Shown here: in pieces, positions 26,095 through 35,877 of the stretch
Position numbering within the stretch: the first letter of the stretch is position 1
How the letters are laid out: every line of letters starts with the position of its first letter
Source of the DNA: an uncultured Clostridia bacterium
Lineage (GTDB): Bacteria; Bacillota; Clostridia; TANB77; CAG-508
Reading direction: 5' to 3'
Assembly: GCA_949045875.1 (NCBI GenBank)
Contig: CARPYP010000001.1
Coordinates: 1 to 64,000, forward strand
Length of the DNA: 64,000 nt
Program-made: the position numbers and the translations under genes
Notes under the pieces: model-generated
What the model saw: the letters and a program-made list of their open reading frames with translations, nothing else
What the model was told of the DNA's origin: nothing
Database searches by the model: none

Positions 26095-26182
26095 TTATAA
26101 AACCTTCCGTCAGCCTTCGGCTACCACCTCCCTTATTTAAGGGAGCTGTCACGCAGTGACTGAGGGTTCTTATACAACCCCC
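26095..26182. repeat. GC-richer intergenic repeat with three small hairpins
   Basis: Between rlmD and the protease gene, AGCCTTCGGCT, CTCCCTTATTTAAGGGAG and GTCACGCAGTGAC form three short stems within 60 bases of clearly higher GC than the surroundings. This sequence type is familiar as a dispersed intergenic repeat in gut Firmicutes. Only one copy is in this window. Confidence 0.65.
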
Positions 26183-26197
26183 AATTTATTTTTTATA

Positions 26198-27268
26198 TTA
26201 CATTAATGTTAATAATGATGCAATTAAATTAATTCCTGCATGGCAAAACATATTCGTTGATATATTTTCTGTTTTGGCATATATATATGCTAAAAATCCT
26301 CCAAGTACACTGTATGGCAATGCCTTAAATATTACATTCAACAAAGTTACTTCTAATGAAATTGTATGTAATAGTCCAAAGCTAATTCCTGATACTATTA
26401 TAAATATGTTATCATTTTTTATTAATTTATGTATTAGACCCCTGAATATGGTTTCTTCTACTATTGGTGCATATATTATGGCTAATGGTATTACATACCA
26501 ATTAGGTAAGCTTTCTAAATTTTGTTGATTTACAGAACCAATATTTTTTGTAATTATTATTGTAAATATTGTTACTACAAAATAAGCTATATACATTAAT
26601 CCAAATCTTGGCAATATAAACCTTATATATGCTCCAAAATTTTCTCTAAATGCTTTTAAATCTCTTTTTATACTCTTATTCCAAAATAAAATAGATAAAA
26701 CCAGTACACTTAAATAAAATACAATTATTATTGACCATCTTAAAATATTAGATTTAATAATATAGCTTCCCCATATAAATTGTGAAAAATACACTATTAC
26801 TAGTACTATTCCTATAAAAATTTCTTTTTTTGTAATTGCTATTTCTTCTAATTTTGGTATTTCCATTTTTATTGGAAAATCCTCTGGATTTTTTCTTTTT
26901 AAGACTATTAATACTATTATATTTACAATAGCTAATATTTCTACTATTTGGTTCCCAGCAAATAATAAACATATAATACTACCTGTAATAAGTAAACCTT
27001 TATTTCTCAAAATATTGTTTTTTATTGCTGTAATTATTACTCCTATATTAATTGCCATACACATACTCGAACAAATTCTTATTGAATTTACTCCATTCCT
27101 TTCAATATTTTCTATCATACTTTTTATCATGTCTATAGGTATTGTGTCATATAGCTCTTTAAATGCTTGTATTTCATTTTGAACTATAGAATCTGCTAAG
27201 ACTATAACATAAAGTGCAATAATAATTTGTATTACTGCTGATATAATAAAATATACTTTCTTTTTCAT
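26198..27268 (-). CDS. CPBP-family intramembrane metalloprotease
   Basis: The 356-aa protein has about eight hydrophobic segments. The CPBP (Abi) motifs are EETIFRGLIHKL, FGLLHTI and HAGINLIAS, giving the Glu-Glu-x3-Arg and His ligands. These are Rce1-like membrane proteases, sometimes involved in bacteriocin immunity or protein processing. It stands alone between rlmD and the divergent asnS gene. Confidence 0.85.
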   Translation of the reverse strand: MKKKVYFIISAVIQIIIALYVIVLADSIVQNEIQAFKELYDTIPIDMIKSMIENIERNGVNSIRICSSMCMAINIGVIITAIKNNILRNKGLLITGSIICLLFAGNQIVEILAIVNIIVLIVLKRKNPEDFPIKMEIPKLEEIAITKKEIFIGIVLVIVYFSQFIWGSYIIKSNILRWSIIIVFYLSVLVLSILFWNKSIKRDLKAFRENFGAYIRFILPRFGLMYIAYFVVTIFTIIITKNIGSVNQQNLESLPNWYVIPLAIIYAPIVEETIFRGLIHKLIKNDNIFIIVSGISFGLLHTISLEVTLLNVIFKALPYSVLGGFLAYIYAKTENISTNMFCHAGINLIASLLTLM

Positions 27269-27401
27269 TGTTATCCCCTCTCTTAATATATGCAGTTATA
27301 ATTTAACTATATATCTTTATTTAATATTTTATATATTAACATATTTTTATTCTTTTTTCTACATTTACTTTAAATATGTAGTTAAAACCTCGGATTTTAT
27401 G

Positions 27402-27430
27402 TTGACAATATATATAATACATGTTATTAT
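27402..27430 (+). promoter_or_regulatory. Strong sigma-A type promoter upstream of asnS
   Basis: TTGACA at 27402 and TATTAT at 27425 are separated by 17 bases. Transcription would start near 27437 and run into the short leader RNA and then asnS. Confidence 0.7.
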
Positions 27431-27436
27431 ATATAT

Positions 27437-27535
27437 TGTTAAAGGTCAAGAGCCTTTAGCATGGGTAAATTATTTTGTTGCAGGAGAATGGTTCATTGTG
27501 GTTTCCAGTGTACCATTCTTCTTTTTATATATTTT
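27437..27535 (+). ncRNA. Short terminated leader RNA upstream of asnS
   Basis: The RNA would contain a small hairpin, AAAGG/CCTTT at 27441-27457, a single-stranded middle with GCATGGGTAAATTA, and a strong stem at 27486-27518 (GAATGGT/ACCATTC with inner CATTG/CAGTG) followed by a T-rich tract. It has no T-box TGGNACCGCG element and no riboswitch class I recognise. It is either a free small RNA or an attenuator for asnS, whose start is 80 bases on. Confidence 0.55.
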
Positions 27536-27613
27536 TTCTATAATGTCTTGAATTATATACAAATTTTGGTATATAATATGTAATTATATAAAATGTCGAA
27601 GGGATTGAATTCT

Positions 27614-29005
27614 ATGGAAAAATTAATTATTAAAGATTTATATCGTAACACTGATGAATATATTGAACAAATTATTACTTTAGAGGGGTGGGTTAGAACT
27701 GTAAGAACCTCTAAAAATTTTGGTTTTATTGAGCTAAATGATGGAAGTTTCTTTAAAAATGTTCAAATTGTTTTTGAAGAAAACTTGCCTAATTTTGCTG
27801 ATATTTGTAAATTAACTATTAGTTCTTCTATAAAAGTTACAGGAAAGCTTGTAAAAACAGAAGGTGCCAAACAAGCATTTGAAATTAAAGCAGATGAAAT
27901 ACAAATTCAAAATTTGTCATCACTTGAATATCCTCTTCAAAAAAAGAAAACAAGTTTTGAATATTTAAGAACTATTGCTCATCTACGTCCTCGTACTAAT
28001 ACTTTTAATGCAGTTTTTAGAGTAAGAAGTGTCCTATCTTTTGCAATTCATAAATTCTTTCAAGAAAGAGGATTTGTATATGTTCACACTCCTATCATTA
28101 CATCAAGTGATGCAGAGGGGGCTGGAGAAATGTTTAATGTAAATTCTTTCGATCTTACAAAAGTACCATTAACTGAAGAAGGTAATGTCGATTATTCTAA
28201 AGATTTCTTTAGTAAACCTGCTCATTTAACAGTTAGTGGACAATTAAATGGTGAGTCTTTTGCAACTGCTTTTAGAAATATTTATACATTTGGTCCTACT
28301 TTTAGAGCAGAAAATTCAAATACAGTAAAACATGCTGCAGAGTTTTGGATGATTGAACCTGAAATTTGTTTTGCTGATTTAAAAGATGATATGGATTTAG
28401 CGGAAGATATGATAAAATATATAGTTTCTTATGTTTTAGAAGAATGTCCTGAAGAAATGGAATTTTTTAATAAGTTTATAGACAATACCCTTTTAGATAG
28501 ATTAAATAATGTTATAAGTTCTGATTTTGGCAGAATTTCATATACTGATGCAGTTAAAGAGCTTGAAAAAGTAAATGATAATTTTGAGTATAAAGTATCT
28601 TGGGGGACTGATTTACAAACTGAACATGAAAGATATATATGTGAAAAATTATTTGGTAAACCTGTATTTGTTACAGATTATCCAGCTGAAATTAAAGCAT
28701 TTTATATGAAACAAAACCCTGATGGAAAAACTGTTGCAGCAGCCGATCTTTTAGCTCCTGGAATTGGCGAAATAATTGGTGGAAGCCAAAGAGAAGAAGA
28801 TTTTGATAAACTTATGTCTAAAATTAAGGATTTAGGTATGGATGAAAGCATTTATAGTTGGTATATGGATTTAAGAAGATATGGCTCTGTAGTACATTCA
28901 GGTTTCGGATTAGGTTTTGAAAGAATGATGATGTATTTGACAGGAATGCAAAATATACGTGATGTAATTCCATTCCCTAGAACTCCAAAAAATTGTGATT
29001 TTTAA
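27614..29005 (+). CDS. asnS: Asparaginyl-tRNA synthetase
   Basis: The start at 27614 (MEKLIIKDLYRN) gives the usual 463 aa. The N-terminal OB-fold anticodon-binding domain is residues 10-115 (VRTSKNFGFIELNDGS). The class IIb core has motif 2 TFGPTFRAENSNT, the Asn-recognition region WMIEPEICFAD, and motif 3 GFGLGFERMMMYLTG. It charges tRNA-Asn. It is one of few + strand genes and is preceded by a promoter and a terminated leader. Confidence 0.97.
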   Translation: MEKLIIKDLYRNTDEYIEQIITLEGWVRTVRTSKNFGFIELNDGSFFKNVQIVFEENLPNFADICKLTISSSIKVTGKLVKTEGAKQAFEIKADEIQIQNLSSLEYPLQKKKTSFEYLRTIAHLRPRTNTFNAVFRVRSVLSFAIHKFFQERGFVYVHTPIITSSDAEGAGEMFNVNSFDLTKVPLTEEGNVDYSKDFFSKPAHLTVSGQLNGESFATAFRNIYTFGPTFRAENSNTVKHAAEFWMIEPEICFADLKDDMDLAEDMIKYIVSYVLEECPEEMEFFNKFIDNTLLDRLNNVISSDFGRISYTDAVKELEKVNDNFEYKVSWGTDLQTEHERYICEKLFGKPVFVTDYPAEIKAFYMKQNPDGKTVAAADLLAPGIGEIIGGSQREEDFDKLMSKIKDLGMDESIYSWYMDLRRYGSVVHSGFGLGFERMMMYLTGMQNIRDVIPFPRTPKNCDF

Positions 29006-29023
29006 TTTAAAAGGATACAAAAA

Positions 29024-29058
29024 AAATAACAGAGCACAATATCTATGTCCTGTTATTT
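29024..29058. terminator. Bidirectional terminator between asnS and the cyclophilin gene
   Basis: AAATAACAG and CTGTTATTT pair around a 17-base loop, with T-runs on both sides. It serves convergent asnS (+) and the cyclophilin gene (-). Confidence 0.85.
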
Positions 29059-29082
29059 TTTTATTTTAATGGTATGTGTTGC

Positions 29083-29874
29083 TTAATTATTACTATATGT
29101 TTTCATGTACCATGAATATAAGTCAAATATTTCATTTGTTTTTGGTTTCTTGTATTCTACTCCTCGTGTATCTATTGTTATACTTTCTATTATTACATCT
29201 GTTGCTGGTCTTGTAGTTTCGTTTTTAGTAACTTCTCCTGTTTCTTCATTTTTGTCTTCATCAACTGCTGTTTCAACTTTTGAAATACTATCTACAGTTT
29301 CCATTCCACTTATTACCTTTCCAAAAGCAGCATAATTTCCATTTAAACTTGCTAAGCTTTCTGTCATAATAAAGAATTGTGAACCTGCTGAATTATAACT
29401 TTCTTTCTTTAAGCTAGGAGAATATGTAGTATAATCTCCTCTTGCCATTCCTATAACTCCTCTTTCAAACTTTAAAGTATTATTTTCATAGCCATTCTTT
29501 TGAAATTCTCCTGGAATTGCATATGATTCATCAGCCTCTGAATCTTTTTCTATATTTTTGTCTAAATCACTAAGTTTTGGACTCCCTGTTCCATCTCCAC
29601 TAGAGTCTCCACCTTGTATTAAAGTATCTTCTACTCTATGAATTTTTAATTCATTATAAAATCCATTGTTTGCAAGTGTTATAAAGTTTGCAACTGTATT
29701 TTCTGCATATTCAGGATATAATTCTACTACAATGTCTTGATCATATCCCTTTATCTTTATTGTTGCAATTGGATTATCAATTTTTTGTGTTGCATTTAAA
29801 ATTATGCCTACACATACTCCACTAATTAAAACTATCACTAAAATTATTGCTATTATTAATATTGCCTTTTTCAC
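29083..29874 (-). CDS. Membrane-anchored cyclophilin-type peptidyl-prolyl isomerase
   Basis: I favour a GTG start at 29874, with AGGAAGG just upstream; the longer ATG frame starts at 29901. A single N-terminal membrane segment (AILIIAIILVIVLISGVCVG) anchors a cyclophilin domain. ENTVANFITLANNGFYN, HRVEDTLIQGGD and SQFFIMTESLASLNGNYAAF give the core motifs. The protein likely folds exported proteins on the outer face. A Glu/Lys-rich insertion sits near the end of the domain. Confidence 0.85.
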   Translation of the reverse strand: MKKAILIIAIILVIVLISGVCVGIILNATQKIDNPIATIKIKGYDQDIVVELYPEYAENTVANFITLANNGFYNELKIHRVEDTLIQGGDSSGDGTGSPKLSDLDKNIEKDSEADESYAIPGEFQKNGYENNTLKFERGVIGMARGDYTTYSPSLKKESYNSAGSQFFIMTESLASLNGNYAAFGKVISGMETVDSISKVETAVDEDKNEETGEVTKNETTRPATDVIIESITIDTRGVEYKKPKTNEIFDLYSWYMKTYSNN

Positions 29875-29986
29875 TTTTATCCTTCCTTTCTTTGGTATCA
29901 ATCTTTAGATTTTTTAATTTTCTTTTTTCTTATAGATTTAACCATATTATTTATATAATTTTTTATATTATATCATTAATTTTTTT

Positions 29987-31057
29987 TTAAGACAACAGTT
30001 TATCAAAAACAAATTGTTCTTGCATTCTTTGTAATGCTTGTTTTATTGCTCTAGCTCTTATCTCCCCAATTCCATCTACCTCATCTAAAGCTGGAATATC
30101 TGCAATTAAAATATGTTGAAAAGATTTAAATGATTTTACTAAGTTGTCTACTATATTAGATGGCATTTTGGGCACTTTGTTCAATAATCTATATCCTTTG
30201 GTATATACTCCAACTTCATCAAAGTCATCAAAGTTTTGGTATCCAAGAATTTTTGCTATAGATGTTGAGTTTAGTAAATTTGATAAATCTAATTCTATAA
30301 TTTCTTTTAAAACCTTTTCTGGGTTTTTCCTCTTAGAAATATAATCTTTAATTATAAGTAATTCTTCTTTTTCTAAGTCTCCTACTAATTCTTCAAGTTG
30401 CATTTCAACAAGACGTCCTTCTTCCCCCAATTCATAAATTTGCCTTTGTACTTCTTCTACCATTTTCATTACCATTTCTGCTTTTTGAATTGCTGTTATA
30501 ACGTTTTCAAGAGTAACAATATCATTAAATTCCAATTCATTTAAAGTATTTATCTCTCTATCATAAACTTTTTTATATTTCTCAGCTGTTTGTAATGCCT
30601 GATTTGCTTTGTCTAACACTCTTGAGGTATTTTCCATTACATATTTATAATTTCCCTTATATACTGTAATTACACTCCTTCTTTGTGAAATACTTATAAC
30701 TAATTGTTTAGTTTGTTTTGCTGTCCTTTCTGCTGTTCTATGTCTCGTTCCTGTTTCTTTTGTTTCTATTAATGAATTTGGTATAAGTTGAGCATTGGCA
30801 AATAATATCTTTTTTAAGTCACTACTTATTATTATTGCTCCATCCATTTTTGCTAGTTCATATAGTCTTGATGGGGTATATTCTTCATTTATATTAAATC
30901 CTCCATCTACAATGTCTAATACCTCTTTGGAATCTCCAATAACTATTAATCCACCAGTTTTTGCTTTAAGTATGTTATTTAATCCATCTCTTATTGGTGT
31001 ACCTGGTGATATCAATTTTAAAACCTCAATTATATCATCATTTTTACTTTCCCTCAT
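29987..31057 (-). CDS. disA: DNA integrity scanning diadenylate cyclase DisA
   Basis: The 356-aa protein has the DAC domain signatures MDGAIIISSD and GTRHRTAERTAKQT, then a helical linker and a helix-hairpin-helix DNA-binding end (EVDGIGEIRARAIKQAL). It makes cyclic di-AMP and binds branched DNA. Its start overlaps the radA stop by four bases, the usual radA-disA order in Firmicutes. Confidence 0.96.
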   Translation of the reverse strand: MRESKNDDIIEVLKLISPGTPIRDGLNNILKAKTGGLIVIGDSKEVLDIVDGGFNINEEYTPSRLYELAKMDGAIIISSDLKKILFANAQLIPNSLIETKETGTRHRTAERTAKQTKQLVISISQRRSVITVYKGNYKYVMENTSRVLDKANQALQTAEKYKKVYDREINTLNELEFNDIVTLENVITAIQKAEMVMKMVEEVQRQIYELGEEGRLVEMQLEELVGDLEKEELLIIKDYISKRKNPEKVLKEIIELDLSNLLNSTSIAKILGYQNFDDFDEVGVYTKGYRLLNKVPKMPSNIVDNLVKSFKSFQHILIADIPALDEVDGIGEIRARAIKQALQRMQEQFVFDKLLS

Positions 31058-32418
31058 TTTAAACCTGCACCTCTCATCGCTTCATTAATATTTTTAACAG
31101 CTATTATTTCTAAATTAAATTTATCTTTTAAATATCTCTTATTACTTTCAGGAATAATGCAAGTTTTAAATCCTAATTTTTCTATTTCTTTAAGTCTTTT
31201 TTCTATTAAGTTAACATTTCTTACTTCTCCTGTTAATCCAACCTCACCAATAACAGCAAGTTTATTAGAAATTGGTATATTTTTATAGCTAGATGCTGTT
31301 GCAAGTATTATTCCTAAATCTGTTGCAGGTTCATTAATTTTAATACCATTTACTACATTTAAGTATACATCTTGATTTCCTAAATTTAATCCTATTTTCT
31401 TTTCTAATACTGCAACTAAAAGAGTTAATCTATTATAATCTATTCCATTTGCTGTTCTTCTCGGAAGCCCAAAAACGGTTTGTGTAGTTAATGCCTGTAA
31501 TTCTACTAATAGTGGTCGTGTTCCTTCTATACTTGCAACCACAACTGAGCCTGATGGGGTATCATCTCTTTCTGAAATCATAACAGACGATGGGTTTTCT
31601 ATCTCTCTAAGTCCTAGCCCTTCCATTTCAAACATACCAATTTCATTAGTGGAACCAAATCTATTTTTTACTCCTCTTAATATTCTATAAGAAAAGTATC
31701 TTTCTCCCTCTAAATATAAAACAACATCTACCATATGTTCTAAAACTCTTGGTCCAGCAATATTTCCATCCTTGGTTACATGACCAATTATTATAGTTGT
31801 GATAGCTTGCGATTTACATATTTTCATAATTCTAGCTGTAATTTCTCTTACTTGACTTACACTTCCTGGAGCAGATGTTATATCATCTGAATAAATAGTT
31901 TGTACTGAATCTAATATAACAAGTTTTGGCGTTGTTGTATTTATTGCTTCTTCTATTATATCAATGTCTGTTTCTCCTAAAAATAATAGGCTTTCTCTAT
32001 TAACTTTTAGTCTATCTGCCCTAAGTTTTATTTGTTCTGCTGATTCTTCACCTGATATATAAAGTATTGTTCCATCTGTTTTTAATTTTTCACAAATCTG
32101 TAAAATTAAGGTTGATTTTCCGATACCAGGTTCACCACCTAATAATACCAATGAGCCAATAACAATTCCTCCGCCTAATACCATGTCTAATTCTCTAAAT
32201 CCTGTGGACATTCTAGTCTGTTCACTTCCAACTACTTTATTCAGCTGTGTTGGTGTAACACTTTTCTTCTTTTCTCCTCCATTTGAAGATTTTGAGTCCT
32301 TTGATATTTTTTCCTCAAAAAAGCTATTCCATGCATTACATGCTGGACATTTTCCAAGCCATTTGGCTGATTCATATCCACATTCATTGCAAACAAAAAC
32401 AGATTTTATTTTTGCCAT
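31054..32418 (-). CDS. radA: DNA repair protein RadA/Sms
   Basis: The 454-aa protein has an N-terminal zinc finger (CNECGYESAKWLGKCPAC), Walker A GGEPGIGKSTL, the RadA-specific KNRFG motif, and a C-terminal Lon-type domain. It drives branch migration in recombination. The start follows a clear AGGAAA. It is directly upstream of disA. Confidence 0.96.
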   Translation of the reverse strand: MAKIKSVFVCNECGYESAKWLGKCPACNAWNSFFEEKISKDSKSSNGGEKKKSVTPTQLNKVVGSEQTRMSTGFRELDMVLGGGIVIGSLVLLGGEPGIGKSTLILQICEKLKTDGTILYISGEESAEQIKLRADRLKVNRESLLFLGETDIDIIEEAINTTTPKLVILDSVQTIYSDDITSAPGSVSQVREITARIMKICKSQAITTIIIGHVTKDGNIAGPRVLEHMVDVVLYLEGERYFSYRILRGVKNRFGSTNEIGMFEMEGLGLREIENPSSVMISERDDTPSGSVVVASIEGTRPLLVELQALTTQTVFGLPRRTANGIDYNRLTLLVAVLEKKIGLNLGNQDVYLNVVNGIKINEPATDLGIILATASSYKNIPISNKLAVIGEVGLTGEVRNVNLIEKRLKEIEKLGFKTCIIPESNKRYLKDKFNLEIIAVKNINEAMRGAGLK

Positions 32419-32464
32419 TTACAAATTTCCTTTCTTATTTATAATTCCTTCTGTTTTTCTATTG

Positions 32465-32977
32465 TTTTATTATATCATCGTGACTTTTATTTTGCAATCG
32501 TTTTTTCTTTTATTTTCACTATGTGGCTGTTGTTTTGCCAATCTTGCTCAATGGCTAAGTAAATGGTCCATACTGAGAACTCATATTATAACAGTATCAG
32601 CTCCGCTTAGGGGTACACCTTTTGCGAATTTTGAAGGTTTCCCTCAAAAACTAAATGCAATTGAAAAATTCTTTTATCGGAAAATATTTTCTGATCATAA
32701 TGTTGACAGAGACATATCTCCTAATTCAAATTTTATCTCTAACCTTAATTTGCAGAGTATCGACAAATTACACAGGGAATACATAGTTTCAAAGTGTGCT
32801 CCATCACTCAATCCAATTGACTGGATATTGTGGCTAATCGATATTAGAGCAGGCATTCATGGAGATGGCATTGTTCCACTTGATAGCCAAATACCTGATG
32901 GTATTTACTATCAAATTAAATCTTCATACTCAACATCTATGCGTAATAGCTGTAAAATTGTTAGAAATCTTATGTAG
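32465..32977 (+). pseudogene. C-terminal remnant of a lipase-like alpha/beta hydrolase
   Basis: On the + strand, a frame open from inside radA gives FANLAQWLSKW, ITVSAPLRGTPFANF and later IHGDGIVPLDSQIPDG, typical of triacylglycerol-lipase-like proteins. The nucleophile elbow (GxSxG) and the whole N-terminal half are missing, and no start codon fits. Its codon use is less A/T-biased than its neighbours, suggesting a foreign origin. A terminator follows at 32986. Confidence 0.6.
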
Positions 32978-32985
32978 TCCTCTAA

Positions 32986-33007
32986 AGCCCGCAATGTATT
33001 GCGGGCT
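32986..33007. terminator. Terminator after the lipase remnant and clpC
   Basis: AGCCCGCAAT and ATTGCGGGCT pair perfectly around GT, with a T-rich run on the + side. It ends the + strand remnant and lies just past clpC on the minus strand. Confidence 0.85.
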
Positions 33008-33015
33008 CATTTCTT

Positions 33016-35448
33016 TTATTTTTTTGAAAATTCATAAGATTGTTTTTTTCCTATTCTTAATGTTCCTGCTAAAATTTCTTCTGCTATTTTGTCTTCTACT
33101 AAAGTTTGAATACTCCTTCTCAAAGGTCTTGCACCATAATTTTTATCATATCCTTGCTTTTTTATTTCTTCTATTACTTTTCTATCTATATTAATATTAT
33201 AACCATTATCACTTAACCTTTTTTCAACCTGTATTAATAATAATTCTATTATTTTTTCTATCTCTTTATCATTTAGTTTATGGAATACAATTATTTCATC
33301 TATACGATTAATAAATTCTGGTTTTAAATTTCTTTTTACTTCTGCCATAACCTCTTTTTTTATATCTTCATATTCCCTTTGTTGTTCTTCTTTTACCTTT
33401 TCTGTAAATCCTAGAGTTTTTTTCTTATTTATTAAAGATGCTCCAATATTTGAGGTTAGTATTATTACAGTATTTTTAAAATCTACTGTTCTTCCTGTTG
33501 AATCAGTTAATCTTCCGTCTTCTAATACTTGAAGTAAAATATTCATTACATCTGGATGTGCTTTTTCTATTTCGTCAAATAAAATTACTGAGTAAGGTTT
33601 TCGCCTAACCTTTTCAGTTAATTGTCCACCTTCATCAAATCCTACATATCCTGGAGGAGCTCCTATAAGTTTTGCTACTGAATGTCCTTCCATAAACTCT
33701 GACATATCTAATCTTATCATTGTACTTTCATTTCCAAATAATTCTATTGCAAGAGCTTTTGCAGTTTCGGTTTTTCCAACTCCTGTTGGTCCTAAAAATA
33801 AAAATGAACCTATTGGTCTATTAGGATCTTTTAATCCAACTCTTCCCCTTCTTATGGCTTTTGCTACAGCTTCTATTGCTTCATTCTGACCTACCACCCT
33901 TTTATGTAGTGATTCTTCTAAATTTCTTAATTTCTCATTTTCGTCTTGTGTTATTTTTTGCACTGGTATACTAGTCCATGTTGATACAATACCTGCAATA
34001 TCTTCTTTGGTGATGTCTGTAATTGCTTTTATGTTTTTTTCATTCCATTTTTCTTTTTCTTCATCTATTTTAATTCTTTGCTTTTCTTCTTTATCTCTTA
34101 ACATTGCTGCTTCTTCAAAATTTTGTATATTTATCGCATCTTCTTTTGCTTTTTTAGTATTTGCTATTTCTTCTTCTAAATCTTTTATTCTTTCTGGTAA
34201 AGTATATTTTTTCATTCTAGTCATTGAAGCTGCTTCATCAATAATATCAATTGCTTTATCTGGTAAAAACCTATCATTAATATATCTTGAAGATAATAGT
34301 ACTGCTTCTTCTAATGCTTCATCTGTTATTCTTACATTATGATGTAATTCATATTTGTCTCTAATACCTTTTAAAATTAATATAGTGTCTTGTGTGCTTG
34401 GCTCTTCAACCATAACTGAACTAAATCTTCTCTCTAGTGCAGCATCTTTTTCTATGTATTTTCTATATTCATTTATAGTTGTTGCTCCTATTACTTGTAT
34501 TTCTCCTCTCGATAATAATGGTTTTAAAATATTTGCAGCATCTATTGCTCCTTCTGCTGCTCCGGCACCAACTATTGTATGAATTTCGTCTATGAATAAT
34601 ATAACATCTTTTGCTTTTCTAACTTCATTTAAAGATTTTTTTATTCTGTCTTCAAAGTCACCTCTATATTTCGCACCAGCTACCATACTTGAAATATCTA
34701 AAGATACAACTCTTTTATTTTTTAACATTTCTGGAACATCCTCAGATACTATTTTTTCTGCTAATCCTTCTGCTATAGATGTTTTTCCAACCCCTGGCTC
34801 ACCTATTAAACATGGGTTATTTTTAGTTCTTCTAGTTAAAATTTGAATAACTCTTTCTATTTCTCTATTTCTTCCTACAATATTGTCTAGTTTCCCTTTT
34901 TTTGCTTCTATTGTTAAATCTACACTATACTGATTAAGTACAGATGTATGTGAATAGCTACCTCTTCCTTTGTTATCTATATTCTTAGAATTTTTATCAT
35001 TAGAGAAATCTTGCTCATCTAATAATTGCATTATTTCATTATACATAGTTTGAATATCTATTCCTAAATCACTTATGATTCTTGCTGCTATACTATCAGT
35101 TTCCCTAATTATTCCAATTAATATATGTTCTGTTCCAATGTAGTCTGAATCAATTTTTTTTGATTCTTTAAAAGCATTTTCAAATACTTTTTTACTTCTA
35201 GGTGTAAATCCTAGAGTTTTATCCACTCCATCTTCGTTTTTTCCTATTAAACCTTCTATATCGTCTAAAATTTTTTCAGATGTTATATCTTGTTTTTCTA
35301 GAACTCTTCCTGCTACTCCTGTCTTTTCTTCAGCTAGTCCATATAGTAAATGTTCTGTTCCAACATAATTATGACCTAATTTTATCGCTACTTCACTTGC
35401 AAGTTCAAGTGCTTTATTTGCACTTTTTGTAAATTTATAATCCATCAT
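33016..35448 (-). CDS. clpC: ClpC ATPase (Clp/Hsp100)
   Basis: The 810-aa protein has the Clp_N repeats (residues 1-145), AAA1 with GEPGVGKTSIAEGL and a Walker B FIDEIHTIVGAG, a middle UVR-like segment (EEAAMLRDKEEK), AAA2 with GPTGVGKTETAKAL, and the C-terminal ClpB_D2-small domain. It unfolds proteins for ClpP. No ctsR-mcsA-mcsB lies upstream, in contrast to Bacillus. Confidence 0.95.
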   Translation of the reverse strand: MMDYKFTKSANKALELASEVAIKLGHNYVGTEHLLYGLAEEKTGVAGRVLEKQDITSEKILDDIEGLIGKNEDGVDKTLGFTPRSKKVFENAFKESKKIDSDYIGTEHILIGIIRETDSIAARIISDLGIDIQTMYNEIMQLLDEQDFSNDKNSKNIDNKGRGSYSHTSVLNQYSVDLTIEAKKGKLDNIVGRNREIERVIQILTRRTKNNPCLIGEPGVGKTSIAEGLAEKIVSEDVPEMLKNKRVVSLDISSMVAGAKYRGDFEDRIKKSLNEVRKAKDVILFIDEIHTIVGAGAAEGAIDAANILKPLLSRGEIQVIGATTINEYRKYIEKDAALERRFSSVMVEEPSTQDTILILKGIRDKYELHHNVRITDEALEEAVLLSSRYINDRFLPDKAIDIIDEAASMTRMKKYTLPERIKDLEEEIANTKKAKEDAINIQNFEEAAMLRDKEEKQRIKIDEEKEKWNEKNIKAITDITKEDIAGIVSTWTSIPVQKITQDENEKLRNLEESLHKRVVGQNEAIEAVAKAIRRGRVGLKDPNRPIGSFLFLGPTGVGKTETAKALAIELFGNESTMIRLDMSEFMEGHSVAKLIGAPPGYVGFDEGGQLTEKVRRKPYSVILFDEIEKAHPDVMNILLQVLEDGRLTDSTGRTVDFKNTVIILTSNIGASLINKKKTLGFTEKVKEEQQREYEDIKKEVMAEVKRNLKPEFINRIDEIIVFHKLNDKEIEKIIELLLIQVEKRLSDNGYNINIDRKVIEEIKKQGYDKNYGARPLRRSIQTLVEDKIAEEILAGTLRIGKKQSYEFSKK

Positions 35449-35554
35449 CTACTATCTCTCCTCTTGTTTTTTATCAAATTATAACACTCTATTATTACTT
35501 TTCAATAGCTTCGACAAACCTTCTATATCTTAGACAAATGTTCTACTATATAAC

Positions 35555-35583
35555 AAAAAAGTGAGACATTATCTCACTTTTTT
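35555..35583. terminator. Hairpin overlapping the end of a 42-aa ORF
   Basis: AAAAAGTGAGA and TCTCACTTTTT pair around CATTA with T-runs. It overlaps the stop of the short ORF at 35574. Confidence 0.7.
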
Positions 35584-35702
35584 GTTATATCTGACAATTT
35601 ATTTGCAATTTCTTTTTGTTTCTCCAAAGTTAGCCATGCAAAATATGATGGAATAAACTCTCCATATTTTGTAGTATCTTCTTTTCTTTCTTTTTCTTCC
35701 AT
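35574..35702 (-). CDS. 42-aa small protein of unknown function
   Basis: The frame begins MEEKERKEDTTKYGEFIPSY and ends KLSDITKK. GGAG seven bases upstream of the ATG and a terminator over the stop suggest a real gene. It is charged at its N-terminus with one amphipathic helix. I do not recognise it; it could be a small antitoxin-like or regulatory protein. Confidence 0.45.
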   Translation of the reverse strand: MEEKERKEDTTKYGEFIPSYFAWLTLEKQKEIANKLSDITKK

Positions 35703-35842
35703 TAATACTCTCCTACAAATTATATTCAGTATTAATATGTACATATTTTTTTAATATATACTATATATTTAATATATTCATTTGCTTCTTGCGCTCCATT
35801 TTGTTATATTTCAATTTAAAAATATAATTTTTATTTGTATTC

Positions 35843-35877
35843 AAAAAAGCTACTTCATTTCTGAAGTAGCTTTTTTT
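35843..35877. terminator. Terminator of the PIN gene
   Basis: AAAAAAGCTACTTC and GAAGTAGCTTTTTTT pair around ATTT. The structure ends at the PIN gene's stop codon. Confidence 0.85.

Noticed and set aside
27437..27535. A T-box leader for asnS
   Set aside because: No TGGNACCGCG antiterminator element and the leader is too short.
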